Assembly (NCBI RefSeq): GCF_014268455.2
Contig: NZ_CP077085.1
Location: 5,187,001-5,251,000 of the forward strand
Direction of reading: 5' to 3'
DNA length: 64,000 nt
Source: Pseudomonas shahriarae
GTDB taxonomy: Bacteria > Pseudomonadota > Gammaproteobacteria > Pseudomonadales > Pseudomonadaceae
This document shows positions 38,211 to 47,291 of this stretch, piece by piece. The position numbers were made by a program, and so were the translations under genes. Every line of letters begins with the position of its first letter. The stretch's first letter is position 1. The notes under the pieces are model-generated. The model made no database searches. It was not told the DNA's origin and saw nothing but the letters and a program-made list of their open reading frames with translations.

Positions 38211-39377
38211 ATGATGGGCGAATTCGATACCATCCGACCTTACAACGACAGCGAAGTCCCGGCAGTACTGGCCCGGCTGTTCAGTGACAAGGCCTTTCTG
38301 GACATCCTGACCCACTTTCGCTTCCCGCGCTTTGCCGGCGCCTTCGGCTGGCTGCTCAAGCCGCTGATCGCCCAGAAGCTGCGCCGTGAGTTCGCCGGTG
38401 TGACCACCGTCGCCACCTTGCAGGACAAAGTCGAGTTTTACGTCGACCACACCATCGACCGGGCGACCGACGGCGTCACCTATACCGGGGTCGAACAGCT
38501 CAAGTCCGGTACGGCCTATGTTTTCCTGGCCAACCACCGCGATATCGTGATGGACCCGGCCTTCGTCAACTATGCGGTGTACCACGCCGGCCTGCCAACA
38601 CCGCGCATTGCCATCGGTGACAACCTGCTGCAGAAGCCGTTTGTCAGCGATCTGATGCGCCTGAACAAGAGTTTTATCGTACATCGCTCCATTACCGGGC
38701 GACGCGAGAAGATGGCGGCGTACCAACTGCTGTCGGCCTACATCAACCATTCGATCCGTAACGACTGCCAGTCGATCTGGATTGCCCAGGCCGAAGGCCG
38801 CGCCAAGGATGGGGATGATCGCACTGAGTCGGCGATCCTCAAGATGTTCCATATGAGCCGCAAGGATGAGCCGTTTGCTGACGTCATCCTGTCGCTGAAC
38901 CTGACGCCGGTGTCCATCAGCTACGAATACGACCCGTGCGACGCGGCCAAGGCGCGCGAACTGTATATCCGCGCCACCACCGGCACCTACGCCAAAGCGC
39001 CAGGTGAAGATGACGTGAGCATTGCCCTGGGCATCACGGGCTACAAGGGCCGGGTCCACGTCAACTTCGCGCCGCCGATTGTCGAGCGTTTTGAAGACAC
39101 CAAACAGTTGGCCATCGAGATGGACCGACAGATTCTGGGGGGCTACCGGTTATTTCCCGTGCATTACCTGGCCTACGCACAATGGAGCGACGCCGACCCG
39201 CAATTGCAGGTGCCGACGGCTGCCGAGGTGTTCCCGGCGGACGAGTTGGCCAAGGCGAAAGCAGAGTGGGAGCGACGCTTGATTGCCTGCCCGGCGGAGC
39301 ACCGACCGTATCTGGTGCTGCAATATGCGATGCCGGTGCGTAATCAGTATCGGGTTAAAGCAGGGATTGTCCTGTAA
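38211..39377 (+). CDS. PlsC-like 1-acyl-glycerol-phosphate acyltransferase family protein
   Basis: A 388-aa protein with the acyltransferase block I NHRDIVMDP (H-x4-D near residue 108) and block III-like AEGRAKDG near 196. It is longer than PlsC (about 240 aa), with extra N- and C-terminal segments, and lacks obvious transmembrane helices, as in the 'glycerol acyltransferase' group of Pseudomonas. The exact acceptor is uncertain. Two adjacent ATGs (38211, 38214) follow AAGAGAGC; the first is used. Confidence 0.83.
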   Translation: MMGEFDTIRPYNDSEVPAVLARLFSDKAFLDILTHFRFPRFAGAFGWLLKPLIAQKLRREFAGVTTVATLQDKVEFYVDHTIDRATDGVTYTGVEQLKSGTAYVFLANHRDIVMDPAFVNYAVYHAGLPTPRIAIGDNLLQKPFVSDLMRLNKSFIVHRSITGRREKMAAYQLLSAYINHSIRNDCQSIWIAQAEGRAKDGDDRTESAILKMFHMSRKDEPFADVILSLNLTPVSISYEYDPCDAAKARELYIRATTGTYAKAPGEDDVSIALGITGYKGRVHVNFAPPIVERFEDTKQLAIEMDRQILGGYRLFPVHYLAYAQWSDADPQLQVPTAAEVFPADELAKAKAEWERRLIACPAEHRPYLVLQYAMPVRNQYRVKAGIVL

Positions 39378-39406
39378 GCCAATAGCGTGAACAACACACA
39401 ACACAA

Positions 39407-39495
39407 TGTGGGAGCGGGCTTGCCCGCGATGGTGGTGGGTCAGTTGATAACTATTTGACTGACACACCGCTATTGCGAGCAAGCCCGCTCCCACA
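39407..39495. repeat. REP pair (inverted)
   Basis: TGTGGGAGCGGGCTTGCCCG from 39407 and its inverted partner CAAGCCCGCTCCCACA ending at 39495, separated by about 35 bases with GATGG/CCGCTATTG flanks. It lies between convergent genes. Confidence 0.87.
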
Positions 39496-39512
39496 GTGGT
39501 TTTGGGGTATTT

Positions 39513-39770
39513 TTACAATTGAGTGCTGAGCCAGGAGATCACTAGCGCCAGCCCGATACAGGCAAACCCGAGGCGGTAGCCCAGGCGATGACGGCGCTCG
39601 GTACGCACATCCAGAAACAGCATCGGCTGGTCGATTGCCCGCCCTTCACTTTGCGCGGCAAGTTGGGCCATCGCCCGCTGCTCCCGCAGGCGGGTCACAA
39701 ACAGCAGCCCGGCGCCGGGGCAGGCAATCAACAATGCAGTGGTATTTAGCAGTAATGCCGGCAGCGACAT
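39513..39770 (-). CDS. Small membrane protein, two predicted helices
   Basis: From the ATG at 39770 (CGAGG seven bases upstream) the product is 85 aa, with hydrophobic segments at about 2-24 (LLLNTTALLIACPGAGLLFV) and 63-80 (FACIGLALVISWL) around a charged middle. I do not recognise a family. The frame is open up to 39863, but those residues look non-coding. Confidence 0.55.
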   Translation of the reverse strand: MSLPALLLNTTALLIACPGAGLLFVTRLREQRAMAQLAAQSEGRAIDQPMLFLDVRTERRHRLGYRLGFACIGLALVISWLSTQL

Positions 39771-39954
39771 CAAAAAACCTCGGTGTAACAGTGACCGGGT
39801 GTCCATCCAGATACAAACCTGAACGGACTGCGCCCTCCTGCGCATCACAGCTCCCTCCCCCATTGACGACTACTGTATCGAGTAATTTACAGCGTCACCT
39901 GAACGTCACCTTAACAAGCCACTCTGTTGCCCTTCGCACACAAGGGAGCTTGTC

Positions 39955-40164
39955 ATGTTGCACGCGCAGAACCAGGATCGGCTGTATCTGATCGCCCCCA
40001 GCGATGAGCAAGAGGCGCTGGTCGGCGGCCTGGCGTTCAATGTCCAGGACCGGCACTGGCTGGTGTATTGCGCCCTCGGCGGGCACCAACATGCCGACCT
40101 GCCGGAGCTGGACCTGCTCACAGGCGTGAGTGTGCTGGACTTTTATGTCGAAACGGCGGCATGA
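39955..40164 (+). CDS. Small conserved-looking protein, unknown function
   Basis: A 69-aa soluble protein (MLHAQNQDRLYLIAPSDEQ...) with AAGGGAG placed eight bases before its ATG and a strong terminator 14 bases after its stop. Good start signals and a proper terminator argue for a real gene. No family recognised. Confidence 0.6.
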   Translation: MLHAQNQDRLYLIAPSDEQEALVGGLAFNVQDRHWLVYCALGGHQHADLPELDLLTGVSVLDFYVETAA

Positions 40165-40177
40165 AGAGCGCAGACAC

Positions 40178-40213
40178 AAAAAAGCCGGGCCCGTAACGGG
40201 GCCCGGCTTTTTT
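40178..40213. terminator. Bidirectional intrinsic terminator
   Basis: AAAAAAGCCGGGCCC (40178-40192) is the perfect inverse of GGGCCCGGCTTTTTT (40199-40213), with a six-base loop. It serves the small gene before it and the convergent lipoprotein gene after it. Confidence 0.93.
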
Positions 40214-40221
40214 ACAGCTGA

Positions 40222-40809
40222 TTATTGCGAGCTGAGGATCTGGCCGATGCTTGGATCCTTGAACAGACGCGTCAGGGCGTCACTCAACACGTCGCTGACC
40301 AGCTTGGTGTTGGTTTCCTGGTTCGGCGCCATGCCGAAGCGCTGGTCCAGGGACGCACCGTAACGGCCGCTGTAGCGACGGTTGCCGGCCGACACATCAG
40401 AGCGGAAGGTCGCACCGATGGTGGCTTCGGTCACGTACAGGCCTTCCTTGGGCGACTGATACTTCAGCTCTGCCAGGGTCACGGTCAGTTGCGGCGCGCC
40501 AGGCGAGTTGCTGGTCGGGGTGAAGCCCAGCAGGCGCACAGCCGCTTCGGCCTGGGCTTGCAGCTTGGGCAGCACGTCGGCGCCGGTCACCGTGATGGCG
40601 CTGGTTTCCGGGTACAGGCCACCGCGGGTGCCCAGGGTCGGCGACGGACGACCGTCAACCACCCGCACCGAGACCGGCTGGCCATGGCCTACAGGCGCCA
40701 GCTGGGTGGTGAGCTTGGGTTGCGGGCTGAGTTGCTGCGGGCTGTGGGCGCAGCCAACCAGGGTCAAGCTGGTCACAGTGATCAAACCGAACAACAGGCG
40801 TTGCAACAT
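40222..40809 (-). CDS. YajG-family lipoprotein
   Basis: A 195-aa lipoprotein with lipobox LVGC (Cys20) and a YajG-like mature part (RVVDGRPSPTLGTRGG near residue 50 and a conserved C-terminal helix DVLSDALTRLFKD). YajG in E. coli is an outer-membrane lipoprotein of unknown function. The ATG at 40809 follows GGAGAG; upstream in-frame codons would bury the signal peptide. Confidence 0.82.
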   Translation of the reverse strand: MLQRLLFGLITVTSLTLVGCAHSPQQLSPQPKLTTQLAPVGHGQPVSVRVVDGRPSPTLGTRGGLYPETSAITVTGADVLPKLQAQAEAAVRLLGFTPTSNSPGAPQLTVTLAELKYQSPKEGLYVTEATIGATFRSDVSAGNRRYSGRYGASLDQRFGMAPNQETNTKLVSDVLSDALTRLFKDPSIGQILSSQ

Positions 40810-40979
40810 GCTTTTCTCTCCAGAAATCAGGTACCGACAGCCGAGCAGTATAGCGGTGCGCCGCTGCCGGGAACTAGCGTCAGTTACAACCTCAGACACA
40901 GGCCCGCCGGCTGCGGTTCAGTGTCACCGATATGTCATGCTGGGCTGGCATGCTTGGCCCCATTATCAGGAGGCCCACC

Positions 40980-41216
40980 ATGTTCGACTTTCTCTGGCGC
41001 TTATTCGCACGCAAGCCCGCCTTTCGACACTTTGCCCTGCTCGACGCGCAAGGTCGTTGCCAGGCATTCAAGCACTGCAGCCAGCCACCGGTGGGTGGAG
41101 GCTGGGTCGAAGTCGAGGAGATCCGCTTGAGCTGGATGCACCAGCCACTGCCCGCCCGCGCCCGCATCAGCCCGCGCCGCGCACGGTCATCACACCGCCT
41201 GCCGTTGACCGCCTGA
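40980..41216 (+). CDS. Small basic protein, unknown function
   Basis: A 78-aa protein from an ATG preceded by CAGGAGGCC, a very good ribosome-binding site. It has an aromatic/basic start (FDFLWRLFARKPAFRHF), a central GGGWVEVEEIRLSWMHQP and an Arg-rich tail. No family recognised. It is monocistronic between the YajG gene and the mqo leader. Confidence 0.6.
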   Translation: MFDFLWRLFARKPAFRHFALLDAQGRCQAFKHCSQPPVGGGWVEVEEIRLSWMHQPLPARARISPRRARSSHRLPLTA

Positions 41217-41949
41217 CCGAAGCGCTAATAAAAGTCATAAAACACGTCCATTTCCCTGCAGTTCTTCGCTACAATCTCCCCCCGATTATAAGGACGTCTC
41301 CTGATCGGGCCTCGCAGCATCGCTAATGCTCCGGTATTAGCTCCCCCGCACCGCCCACAGAGAGCCGCCCACACAGATCGAGTGAAGCTGGCGAGCTGGC
41401 TGTTTTGTCTGCAAACCTGCGCCTTTACCGAATCTGCCAGAGCTGCCATTGCGCTCGGCCACTTGAGTTGTTTGCCCGTTATGCCGCGTGTCGGCAGTGA
41501 TTTCGGGCCAGGTGCCAGGCTGGGGCAGCCCTTTTTTGAGGTTCACGTCTTCAAAAGAGCGTGAAAAAAACGGGTTTTCACAACTTCACAAGAGTGTGGC
41601 GAGCAAATGAATAGTTTTGCGTTTGTACAAGCACCATCAACGTCTGGCACTGCCCAACCACACAGGACCGAGTACTCCTCAAAAACCGGAGCTTGAAGCC
41701 TGTCCGCTACGGATTTGGTTGCACGATCGGACGTACTTGACCATAAGTCGAATTGCCACAGGGGCCCTTAAATGCGTTCATATGCAGATAAGGCCTGGTC
41801 GGCAGCGTCCGCTGAAGTTGCAAAAAAATTGCGAAGAATCGGACATGGCGATCCTGGCCATGGGTAACCTGGGGCATTACGTGAACCGCCCCGTCACTCC
41901 TGGCAGCCATGCCGTCAATTTGGTGCTGCAGATTTTGGAGACGCGTTAA
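41217..41949. other. Long leader/intergenic region before mqo
   Basis: Over 700 bases without a convincing gene. TACAAT at 41270-41275 could be a -10 box. Downstream are a possible stem CCCGAT...ATCGGG (about 41280-41308) and a hairpin GCTAAT/ATTAGC (about 41321-41340). Codon-like structure is absent in the middle. The final 105 bases contain a 34-codon open frame (ATG at 41845) whose TAA directly abuts the mqo ATG. The region may be a long structured leader or hold a small RNA; neither can be shown here. Confidence 0.5.
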
Positions 41950-43458
41950 ATGGCGCATAACGAAGCAGTCGACGTAGTACTGGTAGGTGCGGGCATCATG
42001 AGTGCCACCCTCGCCGTACTGCTCAAGGAGCTCGACCCCGGCCTCAAGCTGGAAGTCGTTGAGCTGATGGATTCGGGTGCCGCGGAGAGTTCCAACCCGT
42101 GGAACAATGCCGGTACCGGTCACGCCGGGCTGTGCGAGCTGAACTACACCCCGCAGGCGGGTGATGGCTCCATCGACATCAAGAAAGCCGTGCACATCAA
42201 CACCCAGTTCGAGGTGTCGAAGCAGTTCTGGGCGTACCTGACCAAAAAAGGCACCTTTGGCTCGTCAAAGTCCTTTATCAGCCCCGTGCCGCACCTGAGC
42301 TTCGTGCAGGGCGAAAAAGGCGTGTCGTTCCTCAAGAAACGCTTTGAAACCCTCAGCCAGCACCACGCGTTCTCGGATATGCACTACACCGAAGACCGTG
42401 CAGAAATGGCCGAGTGGATGCCGCTGATGATGCCGGGCCGCCCGGCCGACGAGAAAATCGCCGCGACCCGCGTGATGAACGGTACCGACGTCAACTTCGG
42501 CGCCCTGACCAACCAATTGCTCGCGCACCTGAGCAGCTCGGCAGATGCCCACGTCAAGTACAGCAAGCGCGTTACCGGCCTCAAGCGCAATGGCGCCGGC
42601 TGGACCGTGAGCATCAAGGACGTCAACAGCGGCAACACACGCAATGTCGACGCCAAGTTCGTGTTCCTCGGCGCCGGCGGCGCGGCCCTGCCGCTGCTGC
42701 AAGCCTCGGGCATTGAAGAAAGCAAAGGTTTCGGCGGCTTCCCGGTCAGCGGCCAGTGGCTGCGTTGCGACAACCCGGAAGTGGTCAAGCTGCACCAGGC
42801 CAAGGTCTACAGCCAGGCCGCCGTGGGTTCGCCGCCGATGTCGGTGCCGCACCTGGACACCCGCGTGGTGGATGGCAAGAAATCCCTGCTGTTCGGGCCA
42901 TACGCTGGCTTCACCACCAAGTTCCTCAAGTTCGGCTCGTTCCTTGACCTGCCCATGTCGATTCGCCTCGGCAATATCGGCCCGATGCTGGCCGTGGCCC
43001 GGGACAACATGGACCTGACCAAGTACCTGGTCAGCGAAGTGATGCAGTCCATGGAGCAGCGCCTGGAATCCCTGCGCCGCTTCTATCCCGAAGCCAAAGC
43101 CGAGGACTGGCGCCTGGAAGTGGCTGGTCAACGGGTGCAGATCATCAAGAAGGATCCGAAGAAAGGCGGCGTGCTGCAATTCGGTACCGAGTTGGTCGCG
43201 GCCAAAGACGGTTCGCTGGCGGCGCTGCTAGGTGCGTCCCCAGGGGCTTCGGTGACTGTTTCGATCATGCTGGAACTGATCGAACGCTGCTTCCCGGCCC
43301 AGGCGGCCGGTGAATGGGCGGCCAAGTTGCAGGAAATCTTCCCGGCCCGGGAAAAAGTCCTGGAAACCGATGCCGAGCTGTATCGCAAGATCAGCGTGCA
43401 GAACAACATCAGCCTGGAACTGGTTGAGCAAGGTAGCGAGGCCGAAAGCTACGCTTGA
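41950..43458 (+). CDS. mqo: Malate:quinone oxidoreductase
   Basis: A 502-aa FAD-dependent peripheral membrane enzyme that oxidises malate to oxaloacetate and feeds electrons to quinone, the main malate oxidation route in pseudomonads. The FAD motif [17 protein letters not shown] is near residue 9, [18 protein letters not shown] follows near 49, and [12 protein letters not shown] lies near 317, all characteristic. The start is fixed by length; GGAG lies 13 bases upstream. It is followed by two small hairpins and a strong terminator. Confidence 0.94.
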   Translation: MAHNEAVDVVLVGAGIMSATLAVLLKELDPGLKLEVVELMDSGAAESSNPWNNAGTGHAGLCELNYTPQAGDGSIDIKKAVHINTQFEVSKQFWAYLTKKGTFGSSKSFISPVPHLSFVQGEKGVSFLKKRFETLSQHHAFSDMHYTEDRAEMAEWMPLMMPGRPADEKIAATRVMNGTDVNFGALTNQLLAHLSSSADAHVKYSKRVTGLKRNGAGWTVSIKDVNSGNTRNVDAKFVFLGAGGAALPLLQASGIEESKGFGGFPVSGQWLRCDNPEVVKLHQAKVYSQAAVGSPPMSVPHLDTRVVDGKKSLLFGPYAGFTTKFLKFGSFLDLPMSIRLGNIGPMLAVARDNMDLTKYLVSEVMQSMEQRLESLRRFYPEAKAEDWRLEVAGQRVQIIKKDPKKGGVLQFGTELVAAKDGSLAALLGASPGASVTVSIMLELIERCFPAQAAGEWAAKLQEIFPAREKVLETDAELYRKISVQNNISLELVEQGSEAESYA

Positions 43459-43487
43459 GGTCGTGACGCGTAGCGTCACCGGATGCA

Positions 43488-43508
43488 TTCCCACGCAGAG
43501 CGTGGGAA
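43488..43508. repeat. Short palindromic repeat TTCCCACGC-AGA-GCGTGGGAA
   Basis: A perfect 9-bp inverted repeat of a kind common in fluorescent pseudomonads, next to a second hairpin GTGACGC-GTA-GCGTCAC at 43463-43479. Both lie between the mqo stop and the terminator. Confidence 0.75.
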
Positions 43509-43512
43509 CGAT

Positions 43513-43548
43513 CGCCCCGCTCTCGTGCTGAGAACGGGGCGTTTTTTT
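43513..43548 (+). terminator. Intrinsic terminator of mqo
   Basis: CGCCCCG (43513-43519) pairs with CGGGGCG (43535-43541), with an inner TCTC/GAGA helix, followed by seven T residues. Confidence 0.92.
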
Positions 43549-43561
43549 ATGTCCTGGCTAT

Positions 43562-43849
43562 TCAGCCGCGAGCGATTTTGATCAGCTCGATGTACTCGTC
43601 CGCGTTGCGCTGGTCCTTGATCAGATCGACGAAGGTCTGGCCATGCTCGTCCTTGCCGTCGAGGTCCAGCCCGGCTTCCTTGAAAAAGCCCAGGAACCGC
43701 TCGAAATCGTCGATGCGCAGGCCGCGATAGGCTTTGATCAGCTTGTGCAGGGACGGTGAAGTGGCGTCGACCGGTTCAAAATCCAGGAACAGCTTGATCT
43801 GATCGTCGCCGATCTCGTCACCAATCACTTGTTTCTTATCTTTACGCAT
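43562..43849 (-). CDS. PA4642-family protein
   Basis: A 95-aa acidic protein beginning MRKDKKQVIGDEIGDDQIKLF. It corresponds in place and content to the conserved P. aeruginosa gene PA4642 next to mqoB, recalled from memory. Function unknown; no signal peptide or membrane helix. The frame is open 72 bases further upstream but without a start signal. Confidence 0.75.
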   Translation of the reverse strand: MRKDKKQVIGDEIGDDQIKLFLDFEPVDATSPSLHKLIKAYRGLRIDDFERFLGFFKEAGLDLDGKDEHGQTFVDLIKDQRNADEYIELIKIARG

Positions 43850-43931
43850 TGCCGACTCCAGCCTGCAGACATGTACACGGGGGTAGAAGTCTACCTGCGG
43901 GACACAAGGTTCGGAAGCCACGAAGCTCTAA

Positions 43932-44020
43932 TGTGGGAGCGGGCTTGCCCGCGATGGCGGTGGGTCAGTCGAATATATCTAACCTGACACTCCGCCATCG
44001 CGGGCGAGCCCGCTACCACA
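43932..44020. repeat. REP pair (inverted)
   Basis: TGTGGGAGCGGGCTTGCCCG from 43932 and its inverted partner GGGCGAGCCCGCTACCACA ending at 44020, with GCGATGGCGG/CCGCCATCGC extending the stem. Confidence 0.87.
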
Positions 44021-44053
44021 CAAACCCCACCCACCTTTTTTCCGCTGCCAGGT

Positions 44054-44521
44054 TCAATCGAACTGGGCCAGCATCCAGCGATGATACTCAGCCATGCCGG
44101 CTTCGCCTTCCCGGGGTGCCCAGGTCGCCAGTTCGCCCTCGCCCACCGGGCGATAAGGGCCTGCCTTGCACTCGAACATCACCGTATCTGGCTCAAGCAC
44201 CACCAGACCGTGGAAAACCCCTGGCGACAGATCAACGCCCTGGCAATCGCCACCGGCCTGCAAGATGCGCCGCTCCAGAACCGCGCCAGACTCGCTGAAA
44301 ATCAAAATACCCAGGCGCCCCTTGAGTACCAGCAGGGTCTCGGCCTTGTCAGCGGTGAGATGACGATGGGGCTGCACATAGGTGTGTGGCTGCAAACCGA
44401 CAGCCATGCGATGGCACGGCTCTTCCATTTGGTGGAAGTTGACGTTCTGCCGGCCACGGGGGTTGGCGGCGGCTTTCTCGGCCAATTCGGCAAACAGCGA
44501 CTGATCAAGAAAACGCGCCAC
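44054..44521 (-). CDS. WbuC-family cupin-fold protein
   Basis: A 155-aa cupin. The metal-binding-like HRHLTADKAETLLVLKGRLGIL segment near 53 and PGVFHGLVVLEP near 100 carry the cupin histidines and glutamate. WbuC homologues occur in O-antigen clusters, but this copy sits by nucleotide-salvage genes as in P. aeruginosa (PA4644, from memory). Function unknown. It follows hpt by three bases on the same strand. Confidence 0.8.
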   Translation of the reverse strand: MARFLDQSLFAELAEKAAANPRGRQNVNFHQMEEPCHRMAVGLQPHTYVQPHRHLTADKAETLLVLKGRLGILIFSESGAVLERRILQAGGDCQGVDLSPGVFHGLVVLEPDTVMFECKAGPYRPVGEGELATWAPREGEAGMAEYHRWMLAQFD

Positions 44522-44524
44522 GAC

Positions 44525-45082
44525 TTACATCCCCTTCACAGCAAAGATGCCATTGGCATTGCGCCAGTAGCCTTTGTAATCCATGCCGTAACCGAAGATG
44601 TAGCGGTCGATGCACGGCAGGCCGACGTAATTGGCCTTCAGGTCCGGGCGGGCCTTGCGGTCGTGGTCTTTGTCGATCAGCACGGCGGTGTGCACGTTGC
44701 GCGCGCCGGCGTGTTTGCAGAAGTCGACAATCGCGCCCAGGGTGTGACCTTCGTCGAGGATGTCGTCGATGATCAAGACGTCGCGGTCGATGAACGACAC
44801 TTCCGGCTTGGCTTTCCAGAACAGGTCGCCGCCACTGGTTTCATTACGATAGCGCGTGGCGTGCAGGTAGGACGCTTCCAGCGGGAATTGCAGATGCGTC
44901 AGCAATTTGCCGGCGAAAATAAGACCACCGTTCATCACACAGAACACCACCGGGTTGGTTTCAGCCATTTCACGGGTGATGTGCGCGCCGACCTTGGCGA
45001 TAGCCTCTTCGACTTGTGCTTCGGTGTACAGGCAGTCAGCCTCGCGCATGATTTGACGGATATGCTCGAGATCAGCGGACAT
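44525..45082 (-). CDS. hpt: Hypoxanthine-guanine phosphoribosyltransferase
   Basis: A 185-aa type I phosphoribosyltransferase. The PRPP-binding motif VLIIDDILDEGHTLG is near residue 100. It converts hypoxanthine and guanine to IMP and GMP. The ATG at 45082 (MSADLEHIRQIM) has TGGAGAG upstream and gives the expected length; the open frame continues to 45142. It is divergent from upp. Confidence 0.9.
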   Translation of the reverse strand: MSADLEHIRQIMREADCLYTEAQVEEAIAKVGAHITREMAETNPVVFCVMNGGLIFAGKLLTHLQFPLEASYLHATRYRNETSGGDLFWKAKPEVSFIDRDVLIIDDILDEGHTLGAIVDFCKHAGARNVHTAVLIDKDHDRKARPDLKANYVGLPCIDRYIFGYGMDYKGYWRNANGIFAVKGM

Positions 45083-45245
45083 GGCGCTCTCCAGGGGTAC
45101 TGTGGCAAGAAAAGCGGGCGAAGGTACGCCTCTGGGACGCAACGTTCAAGCCTTTATGGACTAACGTACTGGTTGTCTATAGGACAACACCCTCGGATAG
45201 ATTAATCTAGGCCGGTTTTTTTGCCCGCCGCCGGAGCCTTTCCCC

Positions 45246-45884
45246 ATGCCCATCCGTGAGATCCGCCACCCGCTGATCCGACACAAGCTCGGCCTTATGC
45301 GCCGCGCCGACATTAGCACGAAGAACTTCCGTGAGCTTGCTCAGGAAGTCGGAGCGTTGCTCACCTACGAAGCCACCAAAGATTTACCCCTGGAAAACTA
45401 CGAGATCCCCGGTTGGTGCGGTCCCGTCCAGGTCGAGAAAATCGCTGGCAAGAAAATTACCGTGGTGCCGATCCTGCGCGCCGGTATCGGCATGCTTGAA
45501 GGCGTGCTGAGCCTGATCCCGGGCGCCAAGGTCAGCGCTGTGGGCGTAGCCCGCAACGAAGAAACCCTGCAGGCCCACACCTACCTGGAAAAACTCGTCC
45601 CCGAGATCGACGAGCGCCTGGCGATGATCATCGACCCGATGCTGGCCACCGGTAGCTCCATGGTCGCTACCATCGACCTGCTGAAGAAAGCCGGTTGCAA
45701 GGATATCCGCGCCATGGTGCTGGTAGCGGCACCCGAAGGTATCGCCGCCGTAGAAAAAGCTCACCCGGATGTAGTGATTTACACCGCGTCCATTGATGAG
45801 CGCCTGAACGAGCACGGCTACATCATTCCGGGCCTGGGCGATGCTGGCGACAAGATCTTCGGCACCAAGCAGAAGGACGCGTGA
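45246..45884 (+). CDS. upp: Uracil phosphoribosyltransferase
   Basis: A 212-aa enzyme forming UMP from uracil and PRPP. The N-terminal [19 protein letters not shown], the PRPP loop [12 protein letters not shown] near 130 and the uracil-binding C-terminus [17 protein letters not shown] are all diagnostic. It is followed within three bases by the uracil permease gene. Confidence 0.95.
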   Translation: MPIREIRHPLIRHKLGLMRRADISTKNFRELAQEVGALLTYEATKDLPLENYEIPGWCGPVQVEKIAGKKITVVPILRAGIGMLEGVLSLIPGAKVSAVGVARNEETLQAHTYLEKLVPEIDERLAMIIDPMLATGSSMVATIDLLKKAGCKDIRAMVLVAAPEGIAAVEKAHPDVVIYTASIDERLNEHGYIIPGLGDAGDKIFGTKQKDA

Positions 45885-45886
45885 AC

Positions 45887-47161
45887 ATGCAGGATGAATT
45901 CAACGACCCGCTTTGGCGCCAGATCCTGTCTGGCGCACAAATGCTCTTCGTAGCATTTGGCGCGCTGGTGTTGATGCCGCTGATCACAGGTCTTGATCCA
46001 AACGTTGCACTGTTTACCGCAGGCCTTGGCACGTTGTTGTTCCAGATTGTCACCGGGCGCCAAGTGCCGGTGTTCCTGGCATCGAGCTTTGCGTTTATCA
46101 CCCCAATCATTCTCGCCAAGGGCCAGTTCGGCCTCGCGGCGACCATGGGCGGGGTGATGGCGGCGGGTTTCGTCTACACCTTCCTCGGCCTCGCCGTGAA
46201 GATCAAGGGCACCGGTTTTATCGACCGGCTGCTGCCGCCCGTGGTGATCGGGCCGGTGATCATCTCCATCGGCCTGGCCATGGCGCCGATTGCCGCGAAC
46301 ATGGCAATGGGCAAGTCGGGTGACGGTGCCGAGTTGATCCCTTACCAGACGGCAATGCTGATCTCGATGCCGGCGCTGCTGACCACGCTGATCGTGGCCG
46401 TGTTCGGCAAGGGCATTTTCCGCCTGGTGCCGATCATTGCCGGGGTGCTGGTGGGTTTTGGCATGTCGTTCTACTTCGGCGTGGTCGACACCGCAAAGAT
46501 CGCCGCCGCACCGTGGTTTGCCCTGCCCCACTTCACCGCGCCAGAATTCAACTGGCAGGCGATTCTGTTCATCGTCCCGGTGGCCCTGGCGCCGGCCATT
46601 GAACACATCGGCGGCGTGATTGCCGTGGGTAGCGTGACCGGTCGTGACTACCTGAAAAAGCCCGGCCTGCATCGCACGCTGTTGGGCGACGGTATCGCCA
46701 CCACCACGGCTGGCCTGTTCGGCGGCCCGCCCAACACCACTTACGCCGAAGTGACCGGCGCGGTGATGCTGACCAAGAACTACAACCCGAAGATCATGAC
46801 CTGGGCGGCGGTATTTGCCATCACCCTGGCCTTTGTCGGTAAGTTCGGCGCGCTGCTGCAGAGCATTCCGGTGCCGGTGATGGGCGGGATTCTGTGCCTG
46901 TTGTTCGGCTCGATTGCCGCGGTGGGGATGAACACCCTGATCCGTCACAAGATCGACCTGGGGGAGGCGCGCAATCTGGTGATTGTGTCGGTGACCCTGG
47001 TGTTCGGGATTGGCGGTGTGCTGATCGGCACCGGTACCGGTCCCGATGATTTCGGCCTGAAGGGCATCGCCCTGTGCGCCGTGGTAGCGATTGGTTTGAA
47101 CCTGCTGCTGCCGGGCAATGATGGCTGGAAGCACAAGAAGCCGGACGAGCCGTTGCTCTAA
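45887..47161 (+). CDS. uraA: Uracil-xanthine permease (NCS2 family)
   Basis: A 424-aa transporter with about fourteen hydrophobic segments. The NCS2 signature regions PVFLASSFAFITPI near residue 63 and GGPPNTTYAEVTGAVMLTKNY near 280 (substrate-site region) are present. It imports uracil with protons for Upp. The ATG at 45887 has AAGGA at a good distance; the overlapping GTG at 45881 is too close to it. Confidence 0.9.
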   Translation: MQDEFNDPLWRQILSGAQMLFVAFGALVLMPLITGLDPNVALFTAGLGTLLFQIVTGRQVPVFLASSFAFITPIILAKGQFGLAATMGGVMAAGFVYTFLGLAVKIKGTGFIDRLLPPVVIGPVIISIGLAMAPIAANMAMGKSGDGAELIPYQTAMLISMPALLTTLIVAVFGKGIFRLVPIIAGVLVGFGMSFYFGVVDTAKIAAAPWFALPHFTAPEFNWQAILFIVPVALAPAIEHIGGVIAVGSVTGRDYLKKPGLHRTLLGDGIATTTAGLFGGPPNTTYAEVTGAVMLTKNYNPKIMTWAAVFAITLAFVGKFGALLQSIPVPVMGGILCLLFGSIAAVGMNTLIRHKIDLGEARNLVIVSVTLVFGIGGVLIGTGTGPDDFGLKGIALCAVVAIGLNLLLPGNDGWKHKKPDEPLL

Positions 47162-47188
47162 AGGCTACGGAGTGTCGGTGTTGCTGAT

Positions 47189-47266
47189 GGCCTCATCGCG
47201 GGCAAGCCCGGCTCCCACATTGGAATGCATTTCCATGTGGGAGCCGGGCTTGCCCGCGATGAGGCC
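47189..47266. repeat. Near-perfect REP palindrome, probable bidirectional terminator
   Basis: GGCCTCATCGCGGGCAAGCC and its extension form a stem of about 31 bp with the matching inverted arm ending GCCCGCGATGAGGCC at 47266. It lies between the convergent uraA and hisC genes. Confidence 0.88.
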
Positions 47267-47291
47267 CGTCCAGCCCATATAGATTCAAGCC

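Noticed and set aside
41617..41844. Upstream part of a 110-codon open frame before mqo
   Set aside because: It starts at a TTG without a ribosome-binding site and its translation looks random; only the last 34 codons are worth noting.
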